Shown here one piece after another: positions 8,672 through 19,397 of a stretch of DNA of 64,000 bases; within the stretch, counting starts at the first letter, position 1, and every line of letters begins with the position of its first letter. The stretch covers positions 1 through 64,000 of the forward strand of contig NZ_JAJKFT010000001.1 of the NCBI RefSeq assembly GCF_020966755.1. Direction: 5' to 3'. The DNA comes from Blastopirellula sediminis. GTDB taxonomy: Bacteria; Planctomycetota; Planctomycetia; Pirellulales; Pirellulaceae. The notes under the pieces were generated by a model, which did not search any database, was not told the DNA's origin, and saw nothing but the letters and a program-made list of their open reading frames with translations. The position numbers were made by a program, and so were the translations under genes.

Positions 8672-9988
8672 ATGTCCGCGACGAGCGACAATTTTTCGCC
8701 CGAAAATCCTTACAATCGCGACTTCTGGCTCGGATATTTCGCCAATTTGGCGTTGATCGTCGGGATGAGCAGCCTGTTTCGGTACGCCGACTTTATCGCC
8801 TATTTGGGCGGCGGTCCGTATCAGTTGGGGCTGGTGACCGGCTGCGGGATGACGGGGGGATTGCTGGGCCGGTTTCTGCAGGGGCGGCTGATCGATCGGC
8901 TGGGACCTCGCACCGTTTGGCTTTGCTCTCTCTTCGCGTTGACCCTGTTCGTGCTGTTGCACCTGACCGTTCAGAGCCTCCATTCTCCTTGGATTTTCCT
9001 GCTGCGGATCGGGATGATGATCAGCGTCGCAGGGGCCTTCAGCGCTTCGCTGACCTCCGTTTCGCTGAAAGCTCCGCCGGGGCGAACGGCGGAGATGGTG
9101 GGGGTTCTCGGCTCATCCGGGTTTATCGGAGTGGCGATTGGACCGGTGATCGGAGACTGGATTTTTCAGGGGGACCAGGTCACCTTCGGTCAGATTCAGG
9201 CGATGTTCTTCCTGTCGGGAGCGATGTTCGCCGTCTCGATGTTGCTCGCTTATCTATCGACTCGCGGTGATCTTCGCACGCCCCATCATGAGCACCCTGC
9301 CCTTTGGACGCTCGTACGATCGTTCAATCCCGGATGGTTGCTGCTCATGGGGATGGTTGTGGGAGGAGGCGTTCTGATGCCGCAGGTCTTCCTGCGGAGC
9401 TTCGCCGACTCGCTGGAGATCAATCAGATTCGGTACTTCTTTCTCGCCTACGCGCTGACGGCGTTTTCGGTCCGGATTGCTACGCGGCAGTTCACCGATC
9501 GCTACGGCGTGAAGAATACGGTCATCTTCGGCATGACCTGCCTGGTGTTGTCGATGATCGCTTATCTGCCGGTCACCGCGTATTGGATGCTGCCGCTGCC
9601 TGCGGTCTTTGGCGGAGCGGCGCACGCGTTCTTGTTTCCGGCGGTCGTTGCCGGGGGAGCGACCGTTTTCCCGCGTCGTTATCGCGGAACCGGCACCAAC
9701 TTGATGTTGGCGTCGCTCGACTTTGGTTCGCTCGTCGGCTTTCCAATGGAAGGGGCGATCGTTACCTGGGCCGATGAGCTGGGTTGGCCAGGATATCCGA
9801 CAATGTTTACGGTCCTGGCGGTCACGTTCGCCACGACGACGCTTCTCTACGCAGCCTTAGGCCGGAAAGAGATCGGCGAAGAGTACGGCGAGGAGTTTGA
9901 CGTGGAGTCGCCGGCGCCGATCGAACCGGCGCCGCAGTGCGAGCTGGAAGTCGATCAGGCCGATCGTGAAGCGACGAGCTGTCGATAG
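8672..9988 (+). CDS. Major facilitator superfamily transporter
   Basis: 438 residues with about 12 hydrophobic segments, an MFS-type loop (GRFLQGRLIDRLGPRTVWL, about 70-88) between helices 2 and 3, and its counterpart RQFTDRYGVKNTV in the second half. The C-terminus is acidic and cytoplasmic. Substrate cannot be assigned. A TATAAT box lies at 8625-8630, about 42 bases before the ATG, without a convincing -35. The 3' end overlaps the convergent epimerase gene by 34 bp. Its position between a polyprenol-sugar transferase and an epimerase does not by itself show a glycan role. Confidence 0.88.
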   Translation: MSATSDNFSPENPYNRDFWLGYFANLALIVGMSSLFRYADFIAYLGGGPYQLGLVTGCGMTGGLLGRFLQGRLIDRLGPRTVWLCSLFALTLFVLLHLTVQSLHSPWIFLLRIGMMISVAGAFSASLTSVSLKAPPGRTAEMVGVLGSSGFIGVAIGPVIGDWIFQGDQVTFGQIQAMFFLSGAMFAVSMLLAYLSTRGDLRTPHHEHPALWTLVRSFNPGWLLLMGMVVGGGVLMPQVFLRSFADSLEINQIRYFFLAYALTAFSVRIATRQFTDRYGVKNTVIFGMTCLVLSMIAYLPVTAYWMLPLPAVFGGAAHAFLFPAVVAGGATVFPRRYRGTGTNLMLASLDFGSLVGFPMEGAIVTWADELGWPGYPTMFTVLAVTFATTTLLYAALGRKEIGEEYGEEFDVESPAPIEPAPQCELEVDQADREATSCR

Positions 9989-10905
9989 TAGTCAATCGAC
10001 ATCTGTAGGCCGGTCTCGAAGTCGATCTCGACTTCATAGTTGAGCAGCGTCCGCGCGAGCGTGTTGTCGGCCATGCTGTCGCGAACGTCGCCGATTCGCG
10101 GGGGATCATGCTTCGGCTGGACGTCGGTTCCCAATTCGCGATTGAGCAGCTCGATCAGTCGCAACAGAGACGTGCTGCGGCCATTGGCGACGTTGATAAT
10201 CCGACCGGCTACTCCGTCCGCTTTCGCGGCCGACAGATTCGCCAGCGCGACGTTCTTCACAAAGGTGAAGTCGCGCGACTGCTGGCCGTCGCCGTAAATC
10301 ACCGGGCGATCGCCTTGCAGCAGCAGCGTGATGAAGATTGGGATCACGGCCGAGTAGGGGCTATCGGGATCTTGCCGCGGTCCAAACACGTTGAAGTAGC
10401 GAAGGCCGACCGTTTCGATGCCGTACGTGTGATAAAAGGCTTGCAGGTAATACTCGGCCGAGAGTTTCGCCGCGGCGTAAGGGGACAACGGATTCGGCAG
10501 GTCGGTCTCGCGTTTGGCCAACGTCGGCGCGTCGCCATAGGCGCTGCTCGACGCGGCGTAGATCAGTCGACGAACGTTCGCCTTGCGAGCTTCGTTGAGC
10601 AAGTTGACCGTTGCGGTGACGCAGTGTGCGTGCGTATCGAGCGGGCGCTCGACGCTGAGCGGAACCGAAGCGAGGGCCGCTTGATGAAAGACGACGTCGA
10701 TGCCGCGAACGGCGTCGGCGACCACGGCGCTGTCAGTGAGGCAACCTTCGATGAACTCAACCTTGCCTGCGACCTGGTCGAGATTGCTTCGTTTGCCGGT
10801 GCTCAGGTTGTCGATGACGCGCACCTTGTCGCCGCGAGCGACGAGTGCGTCGACGATATGCGAACCGATAAAACCAGCGCCGCCGGTGACAAGATACTTG
10901 GCCAT
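9955..10905 (-). CDS. NAD-dependent nucleotide-sugar epimerase/dehydratase
   Basis: Extended short-chain dehydrogenase of 316 residues, similar to UDP-glucose/UDP-N-acetylglucosamine 4-epimerases (GalE/WbpP group). Seen: Rossmann motif TGGAGFIG (7-14), VIDNLSTGKRSNL, SSSSAYGD with the catalytic Ser/Thr region, the YxxxK pair in SPYAAAKLSAEYY, and RYFNVFGPRQDP. It supplies an activated sugar in the cytoplasm. The ATG at 10905 lies 42 bases after the pseudo-BY-kinase stop on the same strand, so it is probably the last gene of the exopolysaccharide operon running from 15.5 kb down. Confidence 0.9.
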   Translation of the reverse strand: MAKYLVTGGAGFIGSHIVDALVARGDKVRVIDNLSTGKRSNLDQVAGKVEFIEGCLTDSAVVADAVRGIDVVFHQAALASVPLSVERPLDTHAHCVTATVNLLNEARKANVRRLIYAASSSAYGDAPTLAKRETDLPNPLSPYAAAKLSAEYYLQAFYHTYGIETVGLRYFNVFGPRQDPDSPYSAVIPIFITLLLQGDRPVIYGDGQQSRDFTFVKNVALANLSAAKADGVAGRIINVANGRSTSLLRLIELLNRELGTDVQPKHDPPRIGDVRDSMADNTLARTLLNYEVEIDFETGLQMSIDYYRQLVASRSA

Positions 10906-10947
10906 AGTTCCGCTGCTAGGTTGGATGTGGGGCGGCCAAGTCGACGT

Positions 10948-12492
10948 TTATTTCAACTTGGCGTTCATCGCGACCGCCGCTTCAATGCGACCGCCGATCG
11001 AGGCGATACGTTTTGAGGCCGCTTTCACGTCATCTTTTGTGGCGCGTCCCAAACAGGCCGTCAAGTAGATCGACTGGCACAAGACGCAGTACAGTTCCGT
11101 CGAAACGGCGCCGGGATGTTCGCCCACCAAAATGATCAACGGCCAGATCTCGTTCAGCTCCCGCCAGACGGCCTGAGCCGATTCGAGGTCGCTGCGCGAC
11201 ACCGTGTAGAGGCTACGTCCCGCAGGCAAGAAGTCAATTTGTCCGCAGCGGAGCCCAACCACCCGCTCGGTCCACTTCGTTTCGCGGCGGATCACCTCGT
11301 AAAAGCCGAGCGAATCGCGCATTCTCAAGCGATGCGAAAGCTGCTTCCCATGGACGTCGCCGTCGATAATCAATACGCGTCGATCTTCTCGCGCGGCGGC
11401 GACGGCGGTGTGAAAACCGGCCTGATGGGCGTCATCGCCACCATCGGCGGAAAGAAACAGCGAGGACGTCGGCTTGGTGGAAGGCTGCGCAAGACGCTCA
11501 TAGCGTTCGCTGATTCGCGCATCCTGCATGTCGGCCAAGGTCTGCTCCTCAAAGGAACAGAGGTGAGGACGCGGCGCCGCTGACGTGAACGAGCGGAGTA
11601 GCAGTGATGGCGGTTCCGGCTTGGCGACCGGCGGCTTTTGCGGTTCAGCGAGGGATTCCGCTTGACGGTCGCCAGGCGGTTCAACGGCTTGAGCTTGGGC
11701 CTGGGCGAGCGCTTGAGCCTGAGCTTGAGCGACCGCTGCGGCCCGCGATTTCTCGAACCGCGCCTTTTCCTCGGTCCGCAACCGAATGATCTCGGCCAGG
11801 TCGTTTTGTTGATTCTCGACCATGCGGCGCGCTTCGGCGAGCGCATTATGCAAGTCGGCCTCTTTGCGAGCGAACTCTTCCGCCTGCTTGGATAGCTCGG
11901 CGCTCAGACTGGCTCGCAGCGCTTCTTCGTCGACCGACGACGTCGACTGGATCGCTTGCTGAATCTCATGCAGTTCCGCTTCTTTGGCCTGGAGCCGTTC
12001 TGTCAGCGTCGCTGCATCCGCGGCGACCTTCTGACGAGTTGCGTCCAATTCGTGCAGTCGCTTTTGCAGCGACTCTTGCTCCTGACGGAAGCGGGCCGCG
12101 TCTTCCTGGCGAAGCTGCTCGGCTGCGGCCTGAAGACGCGCGATCTCAGCCTGAAGTTCGGTTTGCAGTTCTTCGTGAGCGCTGGCGTCCGATTGATGCG
12201 ATTCCAGCTGCGACTGCAGCTGAGAGAGTTGCCGTTCCAGCTCTGTTTTTTCCGCGCTCAGTTCCGCTTCCAGATGCTGACGCTGCAAGGCGAGCTGTTG
12301 GTCACGTTCCGCGATCTGCCGTTCGTATTCGCTGCGGAGTCGCTCTTCCGTTTCCGCGATGGCTTGACCCACCGCCGCTGCGACGTCGCGAACCGCGTCG
12401 ATTTGTCCGACGGTGTTGTTGATCGTCGGCGTCGACGCAGGGGCGGCGCCCTGCTCTTGCAGACGTTTCAACGCGTCGAGCATTTTCGACAT
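10948..12492 (-). CDS. Coiled-coil protein with degenerate BY-kinase/ParA-like domain
   Basis: 514 residues. Residues 45-250 form a long Gln/Glu/Ala-rich coiled coil, then a low-complexity Ala-Gln run (254-269), then a Pro-rich linker. Residues 340-514 follow the layout of a bacterial tyrosine kinase/CpsD ATPase: strand plus P-loop position (LFLSADGGDDAHQAGF, 345-360), Walker A' (VLIIDGDVHGKQLSHRL, 373-389), FLPAGR, and a Walker B position (PLIILVGEHPG, 451-461). The GxxxxGKT/S loop is lost and the Walker B acid is replaced, so ATP hydrolysis is unlikely. No C-terminal tyrosine cluster. Lies 20 bases after the ExeA-like gene; inferred partner of the Wzz-like protein. Confidence 0.8.
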   Translation of the reverse strand: MSKMLDALKRLQEQGAAPASTPTINNTVGQIDAVRDVAAAVGQAIAETEERLRSEYERQIAERDQQLALQRQHLEAELSAEKTELERQLSQLQSQLESHQSDASAHEELQTELQAEIARLQAAAEQLRQEDAARFRQEQESLQKRLHELDATRQKVAADAATLTERLQAKEAELHEIQQAIQSTSSVDEEALRASLSAELSKQAEEFARKEADLHNALAEARRMVENQQNDLAEIIRLRTEEKARFEKSRAAAVAQAQAQALAQAQAQAVEPPGDRQAESLAEPQKPPVAKPEPPSLLLRSFTSAAPRPHLCSFEEQTLADMQDARISERYERLAQPSTKPTSSLFLSADGGDDAHQAGFHTAVAAAREDRRVLIIDGDVHGKQLSHRLRMRDSLGFYEVIRRETKWTERVVGLRCGQIDFLPAGRSLYTVSRSDLESAQAVWRELNEIWPLIILVGEHPGAVSTELYCVLCQSIYLTACLGRATKDDVKAASKRIASIGGRIEAAVAMNAKLK

Positions 12493-12511
12493 GATTCGAA
12501 GCCTCGGTTAC

Positions 12512-13960
12512 CTAGGCGTGTTCGCGGCGAAGGTTACTAAAGAGCCGCCGGAATTCACGGCGTCGACTGCGCGTTGGCGCCGTTTCGGCTTCGTGATCTT
12601 CGATGATCAGGATGTCGCGATCGTCCGCAGGGGGCGGAGTCGGAGCCGATTCCCGCAGATGTCGCGAGACGATTTCTTCATCGCGAGCGTACGGAGGCAT
12701 GACCACATCGACCGCGGCGACGGCCTCGTGATTCGACTGAACCATCACCGGCGTCGGCTCGAGCAGCGACGCGATCTCGACCCCTTCGCGGCTGTGCACT
12801 TGCTTCAACACGCCACGAGCGTCGCTGAGGCTGGCGTAACGATCGAGGATCACCTCTTCGTTGTCGAACGATTCGTCGAACGGATTCTTCGCGGCGCTGA
12901 GGAACTCGAGTTCCGCTTCGGGCTGAACCGAAGAGGCGGGCTCGAAGTCGGCTTCGGTTGCGCTCATGCGAAGCGTCGACGCGGCGTCTTCGTCCACCAC
13001 GTCCCGCTTCTGTTTCGGCGGAGCCATGATCCGCGACGGGAACTTTACCGACTGCGGAAGTTCAGCGGCCTCGTCATCGAGCGAACCGAATTCCAGCACG
13101 CCACCGGCGCTGGTTGGCGGGGTGAACTCTTCTTGGCTAACCGTCCACGGTCCAGGCATCTGTTGCAAGTCGGCCCACGCTTCTTCAATGCCGCTCGCGT
13201 CGATCCGCTTTTGCGATCCGAGCGAAGCCAGCACCAAGGTGTGGTCGCACAACTGATTGATTAGGCGGGGAACGCCGCCGGTGACTTGGGCCACCGCTTC
13301 GAGGGCTTCGTCCGAAAAGAGGGTGCGATGCGAGCCGGCGCCTTCCAGCTGGAATTTGACGAACTCGGCGGTCTCCGCTTTCGAGAAGGTCTCGAGGTAG
13401 CATCGTGCAGCGACGCGTTGATTCAACGAAGTGAGTCGCGGCGATGCGAAGCGTTCTTCCAGAGTCAGGCCTCCGGCGAGCGCCATGCCGACCAGCGATT
13501 CTCCCTTTGCGGAAATATTGGTCAGCAGTCGCAGTTCGTCGAGCAAGCGGGTCGGTAGCGTGTCGGCTTCGTCGATGAAGATCAACAGGCCTTGTCGATC
13601 GTCATTGGACGAGTGGAGGAAGTCGACCAGCGACAGTCGGAGTTCCCCTTCTTCGAGTCCACGATAGGGAAGTCCCAAATCATACAGCAACGCTTGCAAC
13701 AAGGCACGGCGAGAGCAGACGCGGCCGCATTGCAGAAACGAGATGTGACGCTGAGCCTGCAGGTCCTTTGCAAGCACCTTCAACAGCAATGACTTGCCCA
13801 GTCCCGGCCCGCCGATCAGCAGCGCCGGACCCTCGCCCCGATGCAGACAGCGCCGCATGGTGCTGCGAGCCGCTTCGGCAGCGGCGGAGGGGAAATAGTA
13901 GGGGGCGTCAGCGGCTGCTGGAAATGGGCGCCGCATAAGCTGATAAAACGATTCGTACAT
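12512..13960 (-). CDS. ExeA/GspA-type AAA ATPase of an exopolysaccharide operon
   Basis: 482 residues. N-terminal MYESFYQLMRRPFP is the standard opening of ExeA/GspA and PEP-CTERM/XrtA-associated ATPases. Walker A is GGPGLGKS (50-57), Walker B LLIFIDEAD (125-133), sensor region TNISAKGESLVGMALAG, and TGGVPRLINQLCDHTLV closes the ATPase domain at about 255. The remaining 230 residues are acidic, Pro-rich and probably disordered. In such operons the ATPase sits between the Wzz-like protein and the kinase-like protein, as here. It probably powers or positions a surface-polymer assembly complex at the inner membrane; the exact role is unknown. Confidence 0.85.
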   Translation of the reverse strand: MYESFYQLMRRPFPAAADAPYYFPSAAAEAARSTMRRCLHRGEGPALLIGGPGLGKSLLLKVLAKDLQAQRHISFLQCGRVCSRRALLQALLYDLGLPYRGLEEGELRLSLVDFLHSSNDDRQGLLIFIDEADTLPTRLLDELRLLTNISAKGESLVGMALAGGLTLEERFASPRLTSLNQRVAARCYLETFSKAETAEFVKFQLEGAGSHRTLFSDEALEAVAQVTGGVPRLINQLCDHTLVLASLGSQKRIDASGIEEAWADLQQMPGPWTVSQEEFTPPTSAGGVLEFGSLDDEAAELPQSVKFPSRIMAPPKQKRDVVDEDAASTLRMSATEADFEPASSVQPEAELEFLSAAKNPFDESFDNEEVILDRYASLSDARGVLKQVHSREGVEIASLLEPTPVMVQSNHEAVAAVDVVMPPYARDEEIVSRHLRESAPTPPPADDRDILIIEDHEAETAPTRSRRREFRRLFSNLRREHA

Positions 13961-14110
13961 TGCTTATTCTTCCTAGGCTGTGCAAGTCTTCTTGGCGGAC
14001 TGCAAGCCGAGTCATCAAAGTGATTTGCGCTGCGCAGCGTGCATTTCAACCATCGGCAAAAACAGGGGGCGATCTCCACCGGGACCATGTGGGAATCTGT
14101 TACGGCTTCC

Positions 14111-15517
14111 TTACTGCGCAAACTTCCAAAGTTGATTTTGGGCGTTGTAGAGCGCGGTGAACGGTTCATGCGTGAAAGTACGCGTGAACTCAGGGTCAAC
14201 CAGGAGGGCGACCAGGATCAAGCCGACGAGCGCTACCAGCGAGTATTCGCTAGCGACGATGGCGAAGCGGGCAAGCATGCGAGTCGCCGTACGCTTGCGG
14301 GGAACAGCCGGTCCGCCGGGCAGCGGCAGTTCGGCGACGATCGAAACGCCCGCGGCGGCTGCGATTTCTTTGGAGCTTACCAGAATCGCTTCTTGCTCGA
14401 CGGTCGGAATGCAGAGTGCCGCGAATCCGCCCAACAGGGTCGCAACCGCCAACAGCATGCCGACGCGAATCAGAGGAAAGTTGCCGCCGATCATTCCGGC
14501 GACGTGCGGCGACTGGTCAACAACGGCGCTAATCGAGGTGTAGAAGCGATGCCCATCGGCGGCAATCTGATGTTTGCCCCCTACAGCTTGCAGCGACAAA
14601 CGCGCTTGCGTAACCGCCTGCTTCAACCGTTCGTGCTCCGACTTCAGTTTCTCGACATTGACCGGCGGCAATTGGGCCGCCGGGACCGACGGAGCGGGAT
14701 CCGCAAAGCGAGGGACTTGAGTCAGCTGAGCTTGCAGCGAGGCGATCTTCGCTTTGACGTTGATCACCATTGGGTGCTCTTCAGTTCGCTGCGTCAGCAA
14801 GATAGACAGCTCCGCTTCTTGATCGGAGATCTGTTGCCGCAGTTCCTGCCATTGCAGGTTCTCTTCGATCGCGGGAGCGGCGACGTTGACTTGAGGTTGG
14901 CGACCAGCGAGAGCGTCACCATATTTCGCGACAAACGCGTCGAGGTTTTGTTGCGACTCTTGCAGCGTGCTGCGGGCCGACTGATCAAGTTGGATCGCCG
15001 CGTCGCCGATTCGACTCGCCTGATCGTCGGCGTGCTGGTCGATCTCTTGCTGAAAAACTTCGCCGATTTGCTTGGCCAGTTTCAACGCCCCGCCGGTCGT
15101 GGGGGAGGTCGTCACGATCGAAACGTCGGCATGATGGCCCGTTGATCGCGGGGTGATTTCAATTTGAATCTGCTCGCGCAATTGGTCGACGCCAATCGGA
15201 TCTTCGGTTCCGCTGGTGGTCTTTTCGGCGACTAACAACAAAGAGGCGTCGGAGAGCGTCTTGGTTTTCGCTTCCTCGGCCACATGGATCAGCGCCGATT
15301 GGTCGGCCAAGTCGGCGGAAACGAGAACGCCTAACTGCGCAACGACCGATTGAACCGGGGTACGGCAGAAATAGAGTCCGATCGCAACTACGGCCAGCGC
15401 CGTAACGATGAACGCATAGGCGCGACTCGCAGCGCTGGTTCGCGATTGACGCGTCGCCGAGTCTTCCACTTTTCCATCCTCCATGGGCTGACGGATGCTA
15501 GCTGTCCTTGCCAACAT
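14111..15517 (-). CDS. Wzz/GumC-like polysaccharide chain-length protein
   Basis: 468 residues. One membrane segment near residues 34-52 (AYAFIVTALAVVAIGLYFC), a long periplasmic coiled coil (about 150-320; TLQESQQNLDAFVAKYGDA, LLTQRTEEHPMVI), then two C-terminal hydrophobic segments (VGMLLAVATLLGGFAALCI and YSLVALVGLILVALLVD). This arrangement with the EHPMV(I/V) motif is that of polysaccharide co-polymerase proteins that set polymer length or gate export. ATG at 15517 or at 15484; neither has a strong ribosome-binding site. First gene of an apparent operon with the ATPase, pseudo-kinase and epimerase. Divergent from trpF. Confidence 0.85.
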   Translation of the reverse strand: MLARTASIRQPMEDGKVEDSATRQSRTSAASRAYAFIVTALAVVAIGLYFCRTPVQSVVAQLGVLVSADLADQSALIHVAEEAKTKTLSDASLLLVAEKTTSGTEDPIGVDQLREQIQIEITPRSTGHHADVSIVTTSPTTGGALKLAKQIGEVFQQEIDQHADDQASRIGDAAIQLDQSARSTLQESQQNLDAFVAKYGDALAGRQPQVNVAAPAIEENLQWQELRQQISDQEAELSILLTQRTEEHPMVINVKAKIASLQAQLTQVPRFADPAPSVPAAQLPPVNVEKLKSEHERLKQAVTQARLSLQAVGGKHQIAADGHRFYTSISAVVDQSPHVAGMIGGNFPLIRVGMLLAVATLLGGFAALCIPTVEQEAILVSSKEIAAAAGVSIVAELPLPGGPAVPRKRTATRMLARFAIVASEYSLVALVGLILVALLVDPEFTRTFTHEPFTALYNAQNQLWKFAQ

Positions 15518-15644
15518 TTCGTCGTTGTCTATTCATCGGCGCCTGGAGAGTCGCGCTTCATCAGATTCGCCTAGTTCGCACTCCGAAATCAGCCGGCTAA
15601 AATAGACGAACGCTGAATGTAAGTTCCCCAGCCGGAGTCACCCG

Positions 15645-16319
15645 TTGTTCCAACGCAAGATTTGCGGAATCACCACCGCCGAAGACGCCCAAGCGATGAT
15701 CGCAGCAGGGGCAGACGCGCTGGGACTGAACTTTTATCCCAAAAGCAAACGGTTTCTCCGGCCCGAAGTCGCCGCTGACGTTCGCCACGCGATCTCGCCC
15801 GAAACTGCGGCGGTTGGTCTGTTCGTCAACGCCGACGTCGTCGATGTCGTCGCTACGGCCAAGCGGTTGGCGCTCGATTGGGTTCAACTACATGGGGACG
15901 AACCGCCGGAATACCTTGCTCGCCTCCGGCATCTCGGATCGCCTCCTGTGCTGAAGGCGTTCCGCTGCGGTCCCGGCTGGAAAGAGGAAATCGCTCAGTT
16001 CCTGTCGCGGTGTGCGGACCGCGAATGTTCGCCGCCAGCGATTTTGATCGACGGCTTTCAGCAAGACGCCTATGGCGGAACCGGACAGACGGCCGATTGG
16101 GAGTCGCTTGAAGGGTGGTCGTCTTGGCTGAGCGCCCTAGAATGTCGCTATCTAGTCCTGGCTGGGGGGTTAACGCCCGATAACGTCTCCGCCGCCATCG
16201 CCAATGTGCAGCCAACGGCGGTTGATACGGCGAGCGGCGTCGAAAGCGAGCCAGGCAGGAAAGATCCCGTTCTCGCCGCTCGATTTTGTGCAAATGCGAA
16301 AGCGGCGATGGGCGTGTAA
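15645..16319 (+). CDS. trpF: Phosphoribosylanthranilate isomerase
   Basis: 224 residues, a TIM-barrel enzyme of tryptophan synthesis converting phosphoribosylanthranilate to CdRP. Seen: KICGIT (5-10) with the catalytic Cys, GADALGLNFYPKSKRF, VGLFVN, VQLHGDE, ILIDGF (catalytic Asp), LAGGLTPDNV and VDTASGVES. It starts with TTG, supported by GGAG about 8 bases upstream. No other trp gene is near, as is common for scattered trp genes in planctomycetes. Confident. Confidence 0.95.
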   Translation: MFQRKICGITTAEDAQAMIAAGADALGLNFYPKSKRFLRPEVAADVRHAISPETAAVGLFVNADVVDVVATAKRLALDWVQLHGDEPPEYLARLRHLGSPPVLKAFRCGPGWKEEIAQFLSRCADRECSPPAILIDGFQQDAYGGTGQTADWESLEGWSSWLSALECRYLVLAGGLTPDNVSAAIANVQPTAVDTASGVESEPGRKDPVLAARFCANAKAAMGV

Positions 16320-16499
16320 AAGCCCTGTAAAACCCGCTTTTGCTAGCGTTCGGGCATTTACGGACTTGCTGCGCATTGACTACATTTAACTATTCCCCAG
16401 GTAGCCGGGGTACGCGGCGCCGTTGCGCTTGCCGCTCGCTTTGCGGTGTAACGAAGATTGCCGCAATTGATTTTCCAATTCAAAGAAGGAGACGTCTCC

Positions 16500-17828
<1,329 letters not shown>

Positions 17829-17886
17829 ATCGAATCGTTCGACTTGTCACCTATTCAACGGGCAAGTCGAGCAAAAGATACGCACG

Positions 17887-17917
17887 GGGGCTGCGACGTT
17901 GTTCGCAGCCCCTTTTT
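17887..17917 (+). terminator. Rho-independent terminator after ahcY
   Basis: Perfect 10-bp stem GGGGCTGCGA (17887-17896) / TCGCAGCCCC (17903-17912), 6-base loop and T5 tail. It ends 32 bases before the next start codon. Confidence 0.93.
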
Positions 17918-17949
17918 GTTTTGTTTGCACACGAACGAGTAAGCATCGA

Positions 17950-19272
17950 ATGCCACAGATTCAAGCAATTCGCGGACTCCGCTACGACTTGGGCCACGTC
18001 GGTTCGCTCAGCGACGTCGTCGCGCCGCCGTACGACGTGATCGGCCCGGAACTTCAGGATGAGCTCTACAAGAAGCATCCTGCCAACACCGTGCGGCTGA
18101 TCCTGAATCGCGAAGAGCCCGGCGATGATGACGCCAACAATCGCTACGCCCGCGCCGAACGTTTCCTGAAGACCTGGATCCGCGAAGGGGTCCTGACGCA
18201 AGAATCCGATCCGGCGATCTACGTCTATCACCAGGAATTTGAAGCGGAAGGCAACCGCTACGTCCGACACGGCTTCATGGCCGGCGTAAAGCTGGTCCGC
18301 TTCGGCGAAGGGAACATCTACCCGCACGAAGAAACGCACTCGTCCGCCAAAGCGGATCGTCTGAAGTTGTTCAATGCAACCAAGACGAATCTAAGCCAGA
18401 TCTTCGGCCTCTATCCCGATCCGGGGAACAAGACGCAGAAGCTGCTTGACGATTACGTGATGGACAAAACCCCGCTGGTCGCGACCGATCACCTGGGAGT
18501 CGTTCACCGCCTCTGGCCGATCACCGATCTGCAGATCATCTCGCAAGTCTCCGCCGCGATCGCCGACGCGCCGATGTACGTCGCTGACGGACATCATCGC
18601 TACGAGACCGCCTGCAATTACAAAGACCAATTGGCGGAGTCGGGCGAATTGACCTCGGTTCATCCCGCCAACTACGTCATGACGATGCTGGTCAGCATGA
18701 GCGATCAGGGAATGATCGTCCTGCCGACCCATCGCCTCTTCCGCGGTCTCCCCGCGATGAGTTCGGATGACCTGGTCGCCAAGCTGGGCGAATACTTCGA
18801 CGTGACCCTTTCCGGACAAGGCGCCGACCAGGCCGACACGATCTGGACCGACATCGCCACCGCCGACAACCAGGGCCAAATCGGCTTTTACTGCCCGGTC
18901 GACAATACCTGGGTGATGGCCACCATCAACGAAGCGGGCGAAGCGAAGATGGCCGAAGTCGCCGCCGAGCATAGCGGCGACTGGCAGGGACTCGGCGTTT
19001 CGATCCTTCACCGCCTGGTGATCGAGACCTTGCTGGGCGCCAAGGATCTGCCGAAGGCCAACTACGTTCACCTGGTGAGCGAAGTGGAGGAAGGGATCGA
19101 ACATGGCGATCCGGAAAACGGCGGCCAGCCTTATCCGTTGGCGGCGGTCGTGATGCCGGCCACGATCGACCACATTCGCAGCATCAGCGAACATGGCGAA
19201 CGGATGCCGGCCAAGAGCACCTACTTCTATCCGAAGCTGCTCAGCGGGCTCGTCTTCAATCCACTTACCTAG
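17950..19272 (+). CDS. DUF1015 family protein
   Basis: 440 residues. The ATG at 17950 gives the family start IQAIRGLRYD. Signature blocks: VAPPYDVIGPELQ, ANTVRLIL, YVYHQEF, RHGFMAGVKL, IYPHEETHSSAKADRL, LFNATKTNLSQIFGLY, YVADGHHRYETACNY and TYFYPKLLSGLVFN. DUF1015 (SerC-like, HipA-fold suspected) is conserved in many bacteria and archaea, but its biochemical function is not established. It follows ahcY after a terminator and is followed by a terminator embedded among parS sites, so it is probably a single transcription unit. Confidence 0.9.
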   Translation: MPQIQAIRGLRYDLGHVGSLSDVVAPPYDVIGPELQDELYKKHPANTVRLILNREEPGDDDANNRYARAERFLKTWIREGVLTQESDPAIYVYHQEFEAEGNRYVRHGFMAGVKLVRFGEGNIYPHEETHSSAKADRLKLFNATKTNLSQIFGLYPDPGNKTQKLLDDYVMDKTPLVATDHLGVVHRLWPITDLQIISQVSAAIADAPMYVADGHHRYETACNYKDQLAESGELTSVHPANYVMTMLVSMSDQGMIVLPTHRLFRGLPAMSSDDLVAKLGEYFDVTLSGQGADQADTIWTDIATADNQGQIGFYCPVDNTWVMATINEAGEAKMAEVAAEHSGDWQGLGVSILHRLVIETLLGAKDLPKANYVHLVSEVEEGIEHGDPENGGQPYPLAAVVMPATIDHIRSISEHGERMPAKSTYFYPKLLSGLVFNPLT

Positions 19273-19284
19273 CCAATCGTTACC

Positions 19285-19298
19285 GTTTCACGTGAAAC
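19285..19298. promoter_or_regulatory. parS: parS centromere site 1
   Basis: Exact palindrome GTTTCACGTGAAAC, the core of the bacterial parS consensus TGTTTCACGTGAAACA bound by ParB. It begins 12 bases after the DUF1015 stop. Confidence 0.95.
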
Positions 19299-19309
19299 GC
19301 GACCAATCC

Positions 19310-19347
19310 AAGGGGCGTTTCGGGCATCTGTCCGGAACGCCCCTTTT
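19310..19347 (+). terminator. Terminator after the DUF1015 gene
   Basis: Stem AAGGGGCGTT (19310-19319) / AACGCCCCTT (19336-19345) extended by CGG/CCG inside, followed by TTTT. It sits between parS sites 1 and 2. Confidence 0.85.
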
Positions 19348-19360
19348 GCGTAATTTGGGC

Positions 19361-19374
19361 GTTTCACGTGAAAC
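19361..19374. promoter_or_regulatory. parS: parS centromere site 2
   Basis: Second exact copy of GTTTCACGTGAAAC, 76 bases after site 1 (start to start). Confidence 0.95.
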
Positions 19375-19397
19375 AGGTGAGTTTGAGCCGAATGTGC

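Noticed and set aside
12512-15517. XrtA/PEP-CTERM exosortase locus
   Set aside because: The ATPase and Wzz-like protein resemble those of such loci, but no exosortase or PEP-CTERM protein is seen in the window.
16320-16499. Possible SAH riboswitch upstream of ahcY
   Set aside because: The region is GC-rich with some pairing potential, but the conserved SAH-riboswitch core (CCGAGGAGCGCTGC type) is not present.
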